From OLB6 sp964525565 (GTDB taxonomy: Bacteria; Bacteroidota; Ignavibacteria; Kapaibacteriales; Kapaibacteriaceae), in NCBI GenBank assembly GCA_964525565.1, contig CAZGHI010000011.1, positions 1 through 64,000 of the forward strand: a stretch of DNA of 64,000 bases, in the 5' to 3' direction. The position numbers and the translations under genes were made by a program. Below, piece by piece: positions 52,499 through 61,895 of this stretch. The notes beneath the pieces are model-generated. The model saw only the letters and a program-made list of their open reading frames with translations. It was not told the origin of the DNA and ran no database searches. Within the stretch, counting starts at the first letter, position 1. Each line of letters starts with the position of its first letter.

Positions 52499-53878
52499 AT
52501 GCAGACCGTAACGCTTATTAAGGGTGATGGAATCGGACCCGAAATTTCTGAAGCCGTTCAACTGATTTTCCAAGCAGCACACGTTCCAATACAATGGGAA
52601 GAAGCCGAAGCCGGACTGGCATCCATCGAGAGAATTGGCAGCGGCGTACCGCCGGAAACGATTGCCAGTATTAAACGCAACGGTATAGCACTAAAAGGTC
52701 CAACAACTACTCCCGTGGCTGGTGGGCACAAGAGCGTGAATGTTACTATTCGAAAAACCCTTGAACTGTATGCAAATGTTCGGTTGGCAAAGTCAATGCC
52801 CGCCGTTCCCACAAGATATGAGGGTGTTGATATCCTGGTTTTTCGTGAAAATATAGAAGACACCTATGCTGGTATTGAGCACTATCAAACACCTAATGTG
52901 GCACAGACGCTCAAGCTGATCACCTGGCAGGGTTCAATGGCCTTGATACGATATGCCTTTGAAGAAGCACGAAAACTTGGACGACGCAAGGTAACCTGTG
53001 TTCACAAGGCCAACATCCATAAGCTTACCGATGGGTTGTTCCTTGAGGTATTCCGTAAGGTTGCCGCCGAGTTTACCGACCTCGAAGCCAATGATATCAT
53101 TGTTGACAATTGCTGCATGCAACTAGTGTCACGTCCGGAACAGTTTGACGTCCTGGTACTGCCCAATTTGTACGGCGATATTGTGAGTGATCTCTGTGCG
53201 GGAATTGTAGGGGGCTTAGGCGTAGCTCCAGGTGGCAACATTGGCCGCAATTGTGCCGTATTCGAAGCCGTACACGGTTCTGCTCCCGACATTGCCGGTC
53301 AAGGGTTGGCGAATCCAACGGCACTATTACTGAGTGGGATTCAAATGCTGCAATACATGGGGTTACTTGGTCATGCCGAGGCAATCATGAATGCACTAAC
53401 GGCAACGCTTTCGAGCGGCATAAAGACACGTGATCTTGGCGGTACCCATTCAACCATGGAATTTGCCCGTGCAATTGCCTCTAACGTGAACCCGACAACA
53501 ATTGGGAGCGAAACGAGCGTTGTTGCGCCGCGAACGGCTCCACCCGTTCCGGAAAACATACACGAAGATTGGACGCTCGTAGGTGCCGATGTATTCGTTG
53601 AGTGGAGTAATGGTCTGCCGCCAATGCCCCCATCGGTTGGACCGCTTGAACTTCGGATGATCAGTAACAGAGGTACCAAGGTGTGGCCAGGCGAACAGCC
53701 AGACATCATGCTGGTTGATCATCATCGGTGTCGGTACATCGGCGAAGGAATTACACCAAAACATATCACAGACGTGTTAAATACTCTCGATCAGAAGGGA
53801 ATACGCTGGTGTCACGTAGAACAGTTAAATATTGCAGCAGATTCGCAACCTCGGTTCTCCAAGGCTCAGGGCGAATAA
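52499..53878 (+). CDS. icd: Isocitrate dehydrogenase (NADP-type with C-terminal extension)
   Basis: 459 residues. VTLIKGDGIGPEISEAVQL starts the fold; NVTIRKTLELYANVRLAKSM contains the substrate Ser-type loop (GGHKSVNVTIRK), ENIEDTYAGIEH the phosphate/metal area, VLPNLYGDIVSDLCAGIVGG the metal Asp, and HGSAPDIAGQGLANPTALLL the Rossmann-like edge. The extra ~120 C-terminal residues (WTLVGADVFVEWSNGLPPMP) resemble the Thermus/Rickettsia-type IDHs. Oxidises isocitrate to 2-oxoglutarate in the TCA cycle. Coenzyme not settled by sequence alone. Confidence 0.9.
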   Translation: MQTVTLIKGDGIGPEISEAVQLIFQAAHVPIQWEEAEAGLASIERIGSGVPPETIASIKRNGIALKGPTTTPVAGGHKSVNVTIRKTLELYANVRLAKSMPAVPTRYEGVDILVFRENIEDTYAGIEHYQTPNVAQTLKLITWQGSMALIRYAFEEARKLGRRKVTCVHKANIHKLTDGLFLEVFRKVAAEFTDLEANDIIVDNCCMQLVSRPEQFDVLVLPNLYGDIVSDLCAGIVGGLGVAPGGNIGRNCAVFEAVHGSAPDIAGQGLANPTALLLSGIQMLQYMGLLGHAEAIMNALTATLSSGIKTRDLGGTHSTMEFARAIASNVNPTTIGSETSVVAPRTAPPVPENIHEDWTLVGADVFVEWSNGLPPMPPSVGPLELRMISNRGTKVWPGEQPDIMLVDHHRCRYIGEGITPKHITDVLNTLDQKGIRWCHVEQLNIAADSQPRFSKAQGE

Positions 53879-53908
53879 CAGGCCGAACTTCCTGAACATG
53901 GAAGGCAG

Positions 53909-56900
53909 ATGCCAATGACAAGCAGTAAATCAAATCATTCAGACCCTGTTTCCACCTCCTGGTTAAAACGAGGCGTTCGATTTGTATTCCGAGCTGCTGT
54001 GCGAATCATTGGCACATTGATGATCCTTCTTGCTCTTCTTGTGCTGTTCGCTCAAACCCCGTACTTCCAGCGTCTTGTTCGGGACCAGGGTGTTGCCTTG
54101 CTCAATCAGCAACTTAACGGCCGTGTTATCGTTGATGATGTGCGCATTGATCTGTTCCATGGAATCGTAATCGAACATCCGCAACTTATTGCTCACGGAA
54201 GCCGGGTTTTGAATGCGGAGAGGTTAACCTTGAATTATGATCTCTCCGCCCTGTTTGTGCGCGTTGCAGCCATTACCAACTTACTTCTGGAACAACCCGA
54301 AATCCAGATCATACGGTCTGATGATAGCGTTTGGAATGTTCAACGGATCGGCAAAGCCTCGGCAGATACAACTTCAAGCGAACCTCCTAATGGAACGTTT
54401 ACGGTAAAACGATTGAGAATTGATCGAGGTTCACTATATGTGGACGATCGCACAACGGAATGGCCTTCCGGTGATTCGTTCGATCCTACGCACCTGAAAA
54501 TCAAGGATGTGAAGCTTGACATGGGCGCACGCCTGAACCTTAGAGCGCATGATGCAAGCTTTGTTATTAACGGCCTTTCGTTCAGAGATGCCACGCTGGG
54601 ACCGTTCACATTAAATCGACTCTCTACGATAGTGCATCTTTCTCCTGCAGGCCTCGATGTTACGCTCCTTCGCATCGATATGCCGCGTACACAATTGCAA
54701 GCTGCATTTACTATACCGAAAGTGGACATCTTTACCGGGTTCTCGGATAGTCTTCTTTTACTGCATCCGCTGGAAGGGTCGGTTCAAGCTCAACAAGTAT
54801 GGGGACCCGATCTGAAGTACTTTATCCCCGATGTTGACTTTCTGGATGCGTACAATGTCAAAGCAGATGTGCGCTTCGATGGTAATACCATCGCCGTTAA
54901 CAATGTTATGATGAGAGCCGGTCCTTCGGACGTTCGCGGAAGAGTAACGGTATCCGAGCTTCAGGGCCAAAAGCCATTGCATCTGAACATTGCTATTTTC
55001 AACAGCACTGGCGTATATGCAGACATCCGCAGACGAATGCGATTTGTGCCATTGCCGGATTTGCCGTTTCTTACAACTACGCGACTGGACACGGTTTACC
55101 TCAGCGGCATGCCGGACGATTCACTCTATCTCTACGTACAGGCTTCGGACAAGCCAGGAGCCATTGCCGGTGAAATTGAGTTGCTTATGCGCGATCCCGA
55201 TCTTGGGTATCGCGCTAACCTGAATATTAGTAACGGCGACCTTAGTACCTTCTCGGATAGTACAATACACTCTTCTCTCAATGGAGTGATTCACGTACAA
55301 GGCCGGGGACTGACACTAGCAACACTTCAGGCCGAAGCAGAGGTAAAACTTTCACAGTCAATGCTGGCGCAGCGAGACTTTCAAAATGTATATATGCGCT
55401 TGCAAGCCGATGGGCACGGTACCATTGTTGCAGATAGCATTAGTGTAAGACTCGGTTCTGCACCGTCGGACTCTGCTCAGCAAGCAAGGTTGAGTCAGGT
55501 ACAGCGACTGGAGATGAGCGGCGAAATAAGTTTAGTAGATCCCGACCGGCCAGTGTATTCGGCATTGATAACCACGGATGGACTAAACGTTGCATCGTTA
55601 CTGCGAATGCCGGGAATGCCGCAACAGCTCACAATGAGCATTAATCTCTATGCCGAAGGGTTTGATATCGACAGCCTCAGGGGTACGTTGGGTGGCAGAG
55701 TGCAAGAGCTAACTCTTGACGACCGTGCGATGTTGCCATTTACAATTAACGCTAGCGTTTCGCGAAATCAGAGTCAGCGTAATTTTAGGCTAACCACAGA
55801 GTTCGCTTCAATACGAGTTGCCGGTCAGTATATACCTTCGCAACTGATATCATCATGTGCTTCCGGTGCAGAAGCCATGGTGAGTAGAGTTCAAGGTATG
55901 ATTCAGCACATTGTTCCTGGTGCTTCAGCCTCAGCAAAGACATTCGCCGCCATCGAAGACTTCGATGTGTCCATTTCCGCTCGGATCACCGACGCATCCT
56001 TTGTTACAATGCTTCTCCCCCAACTGCACGTATCAGGGGGGGGCGACCTTCGTGCTCGGATGAGTGTGGATAATGATCAATTCGTTCTTACCGTTGATTC
56101 ATTAAACACGCAACAACTCATTCTTTCGGGACCAAATCTCGAAGCGTTGATAGATCCAACACATCTGAAGATGGACGTCAAGATTAGCAGCATAAACGCG
56201 CAGCCCCTTGTTGATCGCTTAACTGTTAACGGTTTTGTAGATAGACTTATCATCGTGAATAACGTGAAGCTCACTTCAGCGTCGGTAAAACTTCACCACG
56301 ATGGAACACAGGTATTGTTCGAATGTGAATCCGGAGTGAACAACACACATTTTATGGCGGCAGGTCTTTACAAACCACAAACCGAGGCAACGTCCATTAG
56401 CCTTGATTCGGCTCGGTTTGTTTTGGACAAGGACCGTGATCTTCGTTGGCAGCTTTTGGAACCAGCCATTGTAAATGTGAGTGCTGGCGTGTACAACATA
56501 GAAAAGTGTGTCTTTCAACGGCCTTGGCACGAAACAATTTCGGTGAGTGGTATAGTTTCAGAATCATCGTTCATTGGTGGCCGAGTTGTTATTCAAAATT
56601 TTCCACTTACCGACATCACCCGTTTCGTGGACCTAGATTATAGTCATCCTGTTCGTCTAGTTGGGGGCTTGGTTTCGGAGGCTGCTATACAGATTGATGG
56701 AACGTGGGAAGAGCCGAAGATTAAGCTTAGTCTGGGAATCCAGAATGTTTCATATAACAAAGCGTACATCGGAGAGCTAACGGGTGAACTAAACCATCAG
56801 AACCAAAACGTAAGCGGATGGGCACGTGTCACAAACACGGATTTCGCCACGGAGCGTGAAGCACTGAACCTGGTGGTACGTTCTCTGCCCGTGAACATGG

Positions 56901-58534
56901 CATTTACCAACGTAGAACAAAGAGTAAACGAAGACCGCGCCTGGGACCTCTCGTTAGAGGCACATGCTCTGTCACTTGCCGTTGCCGAGCCGTTTTTGCC
57001 TGCCATTGAACGAGTACGTGGAAAGACCGATGCCAAGATTGCTCTTCAGGGAAGTCGTTTAAAGGATATTCACTTATCCGGTGCAGCTCACTTCTGGGAC
57101 GGACGATTCTTAGCTTCTTCTACCAACGTGTGGTACAACAGTGCTGGCTGGGTTCGATTGGACGGACAAAATCTGTACATCGATTCTATTCAGGTAAGAA
57201 ACCTTGAAAAAGATTTTAAGAATGGTACTGCCAAGGCTAGTGGTGTAGTTGTTTTCAAGGACTTAACGGTTGATAGTATAGACTTTACTGTCCGAACACC
57301 TGCAAAACGAGGCATCATGGTTATGACGCCTTCTTCACAAGCACGGAGTCCAAACGTGTATGGTGATCTAATCATCGGCTCAGGGTTGCAGCCTATACGA
57401 ATGTTTGGCAAACTAGATTCCCCAAAACTTACCGGCGACATTGTTGTTCACTACTCAAACCTTACCTTTCCAAAGGAGAGATCAACAACGAAAGCACGTT
57501 CTTCTGGCTTTGAATATATCCGAAGCACAGATGTTGCCGCAAAACAGAGTCTGGAGGAGTACACATTATATGGTTTACTTACCGACACTTCGGCGCAGCC
57601 TACTCCAGCGGACCCGATGCAGCAAACAAGTGAGGCAATTAAACAAGCGATCAAGGCAACCAGCCAGTCTTTTGTTGACATTATGGATTTTGACCTTGAA
57701 ATTTTTCTTCGAGGACGCACGCTGTTAACGATGAACCTTGGCACGTTTGAGACACTAACGGCAGATTTAGAACCGGCAGTTGCAAATGAGCCGCTGACAT
57801 TTACAGGACGTTTTGCAGATAATAACACTGACCTGCGTGGCAGCGTTCGCCTAAAAGAAGGCGCCAGTACGTACAAGTTTTACAAGCCATTCCGCACAAG
57901 CGGCTTACTAAACTTCTCGCAAGGTGGAATGACAAATCCCGGACTTGATCTAGTTGCCGTTTACCAAGACAGACGTAATATCAGCTCTGAAAGGTCCGAA
58001 GAGTACAAGGTGGAACTTCGAATCACTGGTACCAAAGAACGCCCGCGCATAGCCTATCGGGTATGGCGAAACGACAGAGAAATGGTAGGAGACAGCACAA
58101 AAATTGCCAGTGATGCTCTCATGTTAATTCTCGTTGGTAAAACAAGTGACGAGCTCACGTCGTCCGGACAGGGCGATCTTGTTGGTCAGGTGAATGCTGC
58201 ATTCTCTGCAGTTGCTACAAATGCACTCTCAGATATCATCAGCGACCTAGGTTTTGTGCAGAATGCGCAGATAGATGTCGGGAGCGACGTTTCACAGAGC
58301 AGGATTATCGTAAGCGGTCAACTTTTTGGCGACGTTTCGTACCGTGTAAGCGGCCAGATAAGTGATTTATCAGGTAACAGTACCTTTACCGTTTCCATTC
58401 CTTTGCGTATGCTTAGCGATGCGGAAGCAATGAAACTATTCCAGGCTGATGTTTCCCACACGGTTAATAACTCCGGCAACATCACACGGCAAACCCGGTT
58501 GTGGGAGATTAAACTCGGAGCACGGATACAGTAG
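53909..58534 (+). CDS. TamB-like translocation and assembly module protein
   Basis: 1541 residues. An N-terminal membrane anchor (FRAAVRIIGTLMILLALLVL) precedes the AsmA-like part (LNQQLNGRVIVDDVRIDLFH). The long middle is repetitive beta-rich, as in bridge proteins that span the periplasm. The C-terminal DUF490 region shows NTDLRGSVRLKEGASTYKF, LMLILVGKTSDELTSSGQG and FGDVSYRVSGQISDLSGNST, typical of TamB. It moves lipids or helps outer-membrane protein assembly with an Omp85 partner (not in the window). An eight-G run is at 56036-56043. Ends near the acyl-CoA dehydrogenase in convergent orientation (26 bp apart). Confidence 0.87.
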   Translation: MPMTSSKSNHSDPVSTSWLKRGVRFVFRAAVRIIGTLMILLALLVLFAQTPYFQRLVRDQGVALLNQQLNGRVIVDDVRIDLFHGIVIEHPQLIAHGSRVLNAERLTLNYDLSALFVRVAAITNLLLEQPEIQIIRSDDSVWNVQRIGKASADTTSSEPPNGTFTVKRLRIDRGSLYVDDRTTEWPSGDSFDPTHLKIKDVKLDMGARLNLRAHDASFVINGLSFRDATLGPFTLNRLSTIVHLSPAGLDVTLLRIDMPRTQLQAAFTIPKVDIFTGFSDSLLLLHPLEGSVQAQQVWGPDLKYFIPDVDFLDAYNVKADVRFDGNTIAVNNVMMRAGPSDVRGRVTVSELQGQKPLHLNIAIFNSTGVYADIRRRMRFVPLPDLPFLTTTRLDTVYLSGMPDDSLYLYVQASDKPGAIAGEIELLMRDPDLGYRANLNISNGDLSTFSDSTIHSSLNGVIHVQGRGLTLATLQAEAEVKLSQSMLAQRDFQNVYMRLQADGHGTIVADSISVRLGSAPSDSAQQARLSQVQRLEMSGEISLVDPDRPVYSALITTDGLNVASLLRMPGMPQQLTMSINLYAEGFDIDSLRGTLGGRVQELTLDDRAMLPFTINASVSRNQSQRNFRLTTEFASIRVAGQYIPSQLISSCASGAEAMVSRVQGMIQHIVPGASASAKTFAAIEDFDVSISARITDASFVTMLLPQLHVSGGGDLRARMSVDNDQFVLTVDSLNTQQLILSGPNLEALIDPTHLKMDVKISSINAQPLVDRLTVNGFVDRLIIVNNVKLTSASVKLHHDGTQVLFECESGVNNTHFMAAGLYKPQTEATSISLDSARFVLDKDRDLRWQLLEPAIVNVSAGVYNIEKCVFQRPWHETISVSGIVSESSFIGGRVVIQNFPLTDITRFVDLDYSHPVRLVGGLVSEAAIQIDGTWEEPKIKLSLGIQNVSYNKAYIGELTGELNHQNQNVSGWARVTNTDFATEREALNLVVRSLPVNMAFTNVEQRVNEDRAWDLSLEAHALSLAVAEPFLPAIERVRGKTDAKIALQGSRLKDIHLSGAAHFWDGRFLASSTNVWYNSAGWVRLDGQNLYIDSIQVRNLEKDFKNGTAKASGVVVFKDLTVDSIDFTVRTPAKRGIMVMTPSSQARSPNVYGDLIIGSGLQPIRMFGKLDSPKLTGDIVVHYSNLTFPKERSTTKARSSGFEYIRSTDVAAKQSLEEYTLYGLLTDTSAQPTPADPMQQTSEAIKQAIKATSQSFVDIMDFDLEIFLRGRTLLTMNLGTFETLTADLEPAVANEPLTFTGRFADNNTDLRGSVRLKEGASTYKFYKPFRTSGLLNFSQGGMTNPGLDLVAVYQDRRNISSERSEEYKVELRITGTKERPRIAYRVWRNDREMVGDSTKIASDALMLILVGKTSDELTSSGQGDLVGQVNAAFSAVATNALSDIISDLGFVQNAQIDVGSDVSQSRIIVSGQLFGDVSYRVSGQISDLSGNSTFTVSIPLRMLSDAEAMKLFQADVSHTVNNSGNITRQTRLWEIKLGARIQ

Positions 58535-58560
58535 GTTGTGAGAGAAGCATGTTGCCACCC

Positions 58561-59706
58561 TCATGCCTTTAAGAGTTCCCTTGCGATAACGATGTGCTGA
58601 ATCTCGCTCGTCCCCTCGTAAATCTCCGTGATCTTTGCGTCGCGGAGAAAGCGCTCTACGAGGTACTCCCGCACATATCCATAGCCACCATGAACCTGAA
58701 TAGCCTCCAGTGCAACGTGGACGGCAGTTTGAGAGGCCAGCAGTTTTGCCTGTGCAGCAGCTTTAATGTAGTTCTGATGTTGGTCCTTTAACCAAGCGGC
58801 TTTATAAACAAGAATACGAGCAGCTTCCACACGCGTAGCCATATCGGCCAACTTCATCTGGATAGCTTGTAGATCGCTGATTGGTTTGCCGAAGGCTTTG
58901 CGCTGTTTCGAATATGCTAGTGCCGCTTCGAAAGCCCCTTTTGCAATACCAAGTGCTTGTGCTGCGATGCCGATACGCCCACCATTAAGCGATTCCATGG
59001 CAATTTTAAATCCCTGGCCAACATCACCCAGTACCATGGAGTCAGGCACAAAAACATTCGTTAGTCCAATCGAACACGTATCACTCGATCGGATACCCAA
59101 TTTGTCTTCTTTAAGCCCCGGTTCAAATCCCGGAGCCGAGCTGGGGACGATGAAACAAGTAATTCCTTTATGACGCAACTCGCGATCGGTTTGCGCCATC
59201 ACAAGATGCCACGAAGCGGTTGTGCCGTTTGTTATCCAATTCTTTGTTCCGTTCAGTATCCATCCGCCATCGCCACGAACAGCAGTAGTGTGCTGTTGTG
59301 TTGCATCGCTTCCTGCCTCCGGTTCCGACAAGCAAAAAGCACCATGAACATGACCCTGTGCAAGAGGGGTGAGCACATTTCTCTTTTGTTCGTCTGACCC
59401 GTACGTTTCTAGCCCCCAGCATACTAGAGAGTTGTTCACACTCATGATTACCCCGACCGAGGCATCCACGGCACTAATTTCTTCCAATGCCAAGACATAA
59501 CTAAGAGCGTCGAGTCCCGAACCACCCCACTCCGGACTTACCATCATCCCTAGAAAACCCAGTTCGCCCATTTTTCGAACGATGTCAGTTGGGAACTCGC
59601 CTGTTTTATCGCGTTCAACAGCCGAAGGGGCTACGTCGTTCTGCGCGAAATCACGCGCAGTTTGGCGAATCATTTCATGAGTTTCGGAGAAGTTCAGAGA
59701 AAACAT
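58561..59706 (-). CDS. Acyl-CoA dehydrogenase
   Basis: 381 residues. First oxidation step of beta-oxidation with FAD, passing electrons to ETF. FSETHEMIRQTARDFAQNDVA, AFCLSEPEAGSDATQQHTTAV, NGTKNWITNG (FAD-binding), RKAFGKPISDLQAIQMKLADM, then the catalytic-Glu region near IYEGTSEIQHIVIARELL. ATG 59706 is preferred because it begins the standard N-terminus; the in-frame upstream extension is unrelated. 128 bp from anmK. It could donate to the EtfD-like reductase at 40564. Confidence 0.94.
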   Translation of the reverse strand: MFSLNFSETHEMIRQTARDFAQNDVAPSAVERDKTGEFPTDIVRKMGELGFLGMMVSPEWGGSGLDALSYVLALEEISAVDASVGVIMSVNNSLVCWGLETYGSDEQKRNVLTPLAQGHVHGAFCLSEPEAGSDATQQHTTAVRGDGGWILNGTKNWITNGTTASWHLVMAQTDRELRHKGITCFIVPSSAPGFEPGLKEDKLGIRSSDTCSIGLTNVFVPDSMVLGDVGQGFKIAMESLNGGRIGIAAQALGIAKGAFEAALAYSKQRKAFGKPISDLQAIQMKLADMATRVEAARILVYKAAWLKDQHQNYIKAAAQAKLLASQTAVHVALEAIQVHGGYGYVREYLVERFLRDAKITEIYEGTSEIQHIVIARELLKA

Positions 59707-59834
59707 GGTCAGGCCAATACTAGATTGTGAGTATGGAGTGTGCGCAGCGGGTAACGATATGCCAGTACTAGGCAGTGCTCCGTTGTTAATCGAGCGCAGA
59801 GAAAACGGTCCGTCGCAAAAATAACGTTTGCTGT

Positions 59835-60950
59835 CTAATCGAAGATTGTTGCACGGGCTATTGAACCCAGAACAACCCTTGCTGTAGCTCCCGTTACCGA
59901 TGGAAGATTTCCCGGTTGTTGATGCCAGGTAAGCCATGCCAGGTATGCAAAAGCGGCAGCTTCCTTTGCGTCAGGATTGAGTCCATAAAACGATGACGAC
60001 ACAACGTTGATACCCGAAAGAAGTGATTGAATCCGGTTCATGAGAAACGTATTATGGACGCCACCGCCACTGACAATAACCTCGGTTGTTTCCGGATGAT
60101 ACCGAAGAATATGATCGGCAATTGACCACGCAGTGAGTTCGGTAACCGTTGTAACCAGATCCTCGGCAGGTATTGAAGGGTGCGAATATCGCTTCCACAT
60201 CCGCTCCGCAAGGTCCTCGCCAAACACTTCCCGTCCAGTTGACTTCGGAGGTGATTCCCGAAAATATTCCATAGACTGCAGCTCGTTAAGAGCACGTTCC
60301 AGCACAATACCAGAAGCGGCAATCTTGCCATCTTCGTCGAACTGTTTGCCAAAACTTAAGCGACAAATAGAATTGATGAGTATGTTACCCGGACCCGTAT
60401 CGAATGCCTTCACCATCCCATGGTATCCATCTGGTGGAAGCAGGGTCACGTTGGCCATTCCTCCAATATTTAGTGCTACACGGGGCTTGCTTGATCTGAA
60501 CAGGGCAAGATCGAACATCGGTACCAAAGGCGCACCCTGACCGCCCAAGGCAACGTCGGCACTCCGGAAGTCGTACACTACGGGAAGACCTAGAAGTGCT
60601 GAAAGCGCAGGGCCTGATACCGATTGCCATGTTGCGCGTGGCGGACAATGCCATAATGTTTGCCCATGAACACCAACGACGTCGGGTACAAGAGCGCTTG
60701 CATTCATAGCGCTCTTCACCGAGTTGGCGAAGGCGCGAGCAAGGTCAAATGGCAAAAGGGCGAGTTCCTCCAGACTACTTTCACCGGAGAGGGCTCGAGT
60801 AACAGCCGCCTGAAGCTCCGGGGAATAGGGAGTTTGTGAATAGTAAAGTAGTTCGACGGAAAACGGCAGAGTAGGGTCAGTCGGGAATCGGCAGATTGCA
60901 ACATCTATTGCATCTACCGATGTACCCGTCATTACTACGGCAACGATCAC
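59835..60950 (-). CDS. anmK: Anhydro-N-acetylmuramic acid kinase
   Basis: 371 residues. Phosphorylates and hydrolyses anhMurNAc to MurNAc-6-P in cell-wall recycling. VMTGTSVDAIDVA replaces the more common MSGTSLDGVD; GVHGQTLWHCPP, YDFRSADVALGGQGAPLVPM (catalytic Asp), NIGGMANVTLLPP and AFDTGPGNILIN follow in order, then VIVSGGGVHNTFLMNRI. Only 4 bp after nuoB, so probably cotranscribed, although functions are unrelated. No other recycling gene is adjacent. Confidence 0.95.
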   Translation of the reverse strand: MIVAVVMTGTSVDAIDVAICRFPTDPTLPFSVELLYYSQTPYSPELQAAVTRALSGESSLEELALLPFDLARAFANSVKSAMNASALVPDVVGVHGQTLWHCPPRATWQSVSGPALSALLGLPVVYDFRSADVALGGQGAPLVPMFDLALFRSSKPRVALNIGGMANVTLLPPDGYHGMVKAFDTGPGNILINSICRLSFGKQFDEDGKIAASGIVLERALNELQSMEYFRESPPKSTGREVFGEDLAERMWKRYSHPSIPAEDLVTTVTELTAWSIADHILRYHPETTEVIVSGGGVHNTFLMNRIQSLLSGINVVSSSFYGLNPDAKEAAAFAYLAWLTWHQQPGNLPSVTGATARVVLGSIARATIFD

Positions 60951-60954
60951 GCAG

Positions 60955-61485
60955 TTAAACTGTTATTAGGTCAGAACGGCGAATACTTCCGGTGTCCTTA
61001 CCGAAGTTCGCCAAGGTAGGTTTGGAGTTCGAAACCTTTTCCTGAATGTAGAGAAGGGCCTTCATCAGGGCTTCTGGTCGCGGCGGACATCCGCTCACAT
61101 ATGCATCTACCGGTAGGAACTGGTCTATTCCTTGAACTACGGGGTAGGACCTAAACATCCCTCCTGTACTTGTGCATACACCCATTGCTATACACCACTT
61201 GGGGTCGGGCATCTGATCCCAGATTTTCTTAACCACCCAACTCATTTTATATGTAACTGTTCCGGCAACAATCATCAGGTCAGCCTGACGTGGAGAGAAG
61301 CTGAATCGTTCTGACCCAAAGCGGGACGAGTCGGCGCGCGGACCACCGAACGCCATCATTTCGATTGCACAACAACTTATGCCCATGGGCATTGGCCACA
61401 GCGAGTTGCGCTGGGCCCACGTAATTACCGATTCAACCGTGGTTGTTACAAATCCGTCTCGGGCAATACGTTCATTTAGTCCCAC
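60955..61485 (-). CDS. nuoB: NADH-quinone oxidoreductase subunit B
   Basis: 176 residues. Carries the N2 cluster of complex I near the quinone site. MPMGISCCAIEMMAFGGPRA (two adjacent Cys), GTVTYKMSWVVKKIWDQMP, AMGVCTSTGGMF (third Cys) and DAYVSGCPPRPEALM (fourth) are all present. It overlaps nuoA by 10 bp and is followed by anmK, not nuoC, so the rest of complex I is elsewhere. Confidence 0.96.
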   Translation of the reverse strand: MGLNERIARDGFVTTTVESVITWAQRNSLWPMPMGISCCAIEMMAFGGPRADSSRFGSERFSFSPRQADLMIVAGTVTYKMSWVVKKIWDQMPDPKWCIAMGVCTSTGGMFRSYPVVQGIDQFLPVDAYVSGCPPRPEALMKALLYIQEKVSNSKPTLANFGKDTGSIRRSDLITV

Positions 61486-61832
61486 TTGAGTGCTCCCTTC
61501 TTAACAACATACAGGTAACCGCTGAAGAGCAGAATCATAAACAGAATCATGGCAATAAAACCATACATACCTAATTCCTTAAACTGCACTGCCCACGGGT
61601 ACATGAAGATGATTTCAATGTCGAAAAGGATAAACATCATCGCAACCATGTAGAATTTTACCGTAAAGCGCTCACGTGCAGTCTTTACCGGCTCCATACC
61701 AGATTCATACGTCGAGAGCTTGGCGCGCGTACTCCTTCGGGGTCCCAACCATTCAGCCAGGACGATGTTGCTTACGCCAAAAATGAGACCCACAAGGATC
61801 ATCACCATGAGAGGTATGTATGTTTCAAGCAT
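61476..61832 (-). CDS. nuoA: NADH-quinone oxidoreductase subunit A
   Basis: 118 residues with three membrane segments. KLSTYESGMEPVKTARERF and KFYMVAMMFILFDIEIIFMY are the conserved loop and TM2 of NuoA; membrane-arm subunit of complex I. TAAGTTTG lies 20 bases upstream of the ATG. Begins the nuoA-nuoB-anmK run. Confidence 0.96.
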   Translation of the reverse strand: MLETYIPLMVMILVGLIFGVSNIVLAEWLGPRRSTRAKLSTYESGMEPVKTARERFTVKFYMVAMMFILFDIEIIFMYPWAVQFKELGMYGFIAMILFMILLFSGYLYVVKKGALKWD

Positions 61833-61852
61833 AGGCGTTTCCCTTTACCACG

Positions 61853-61860
61853 CAAACTTA
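61853..61860 (-). promoter_or_regulatory. -7 promoter element of nuoA
   Basis: Minus-strand TAAGTTTG fits TAnnTTTG, 20 bases from the nuoA start. On the plus strand TAATTTCG (61885-61892) is a near-match ending 3 bases before the divergent MBL gene. Confidence 0.5.
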
Positions 61861-61895
61861 CCAAAACAACATGGAGTGCACAGTTAATTTCGTAC

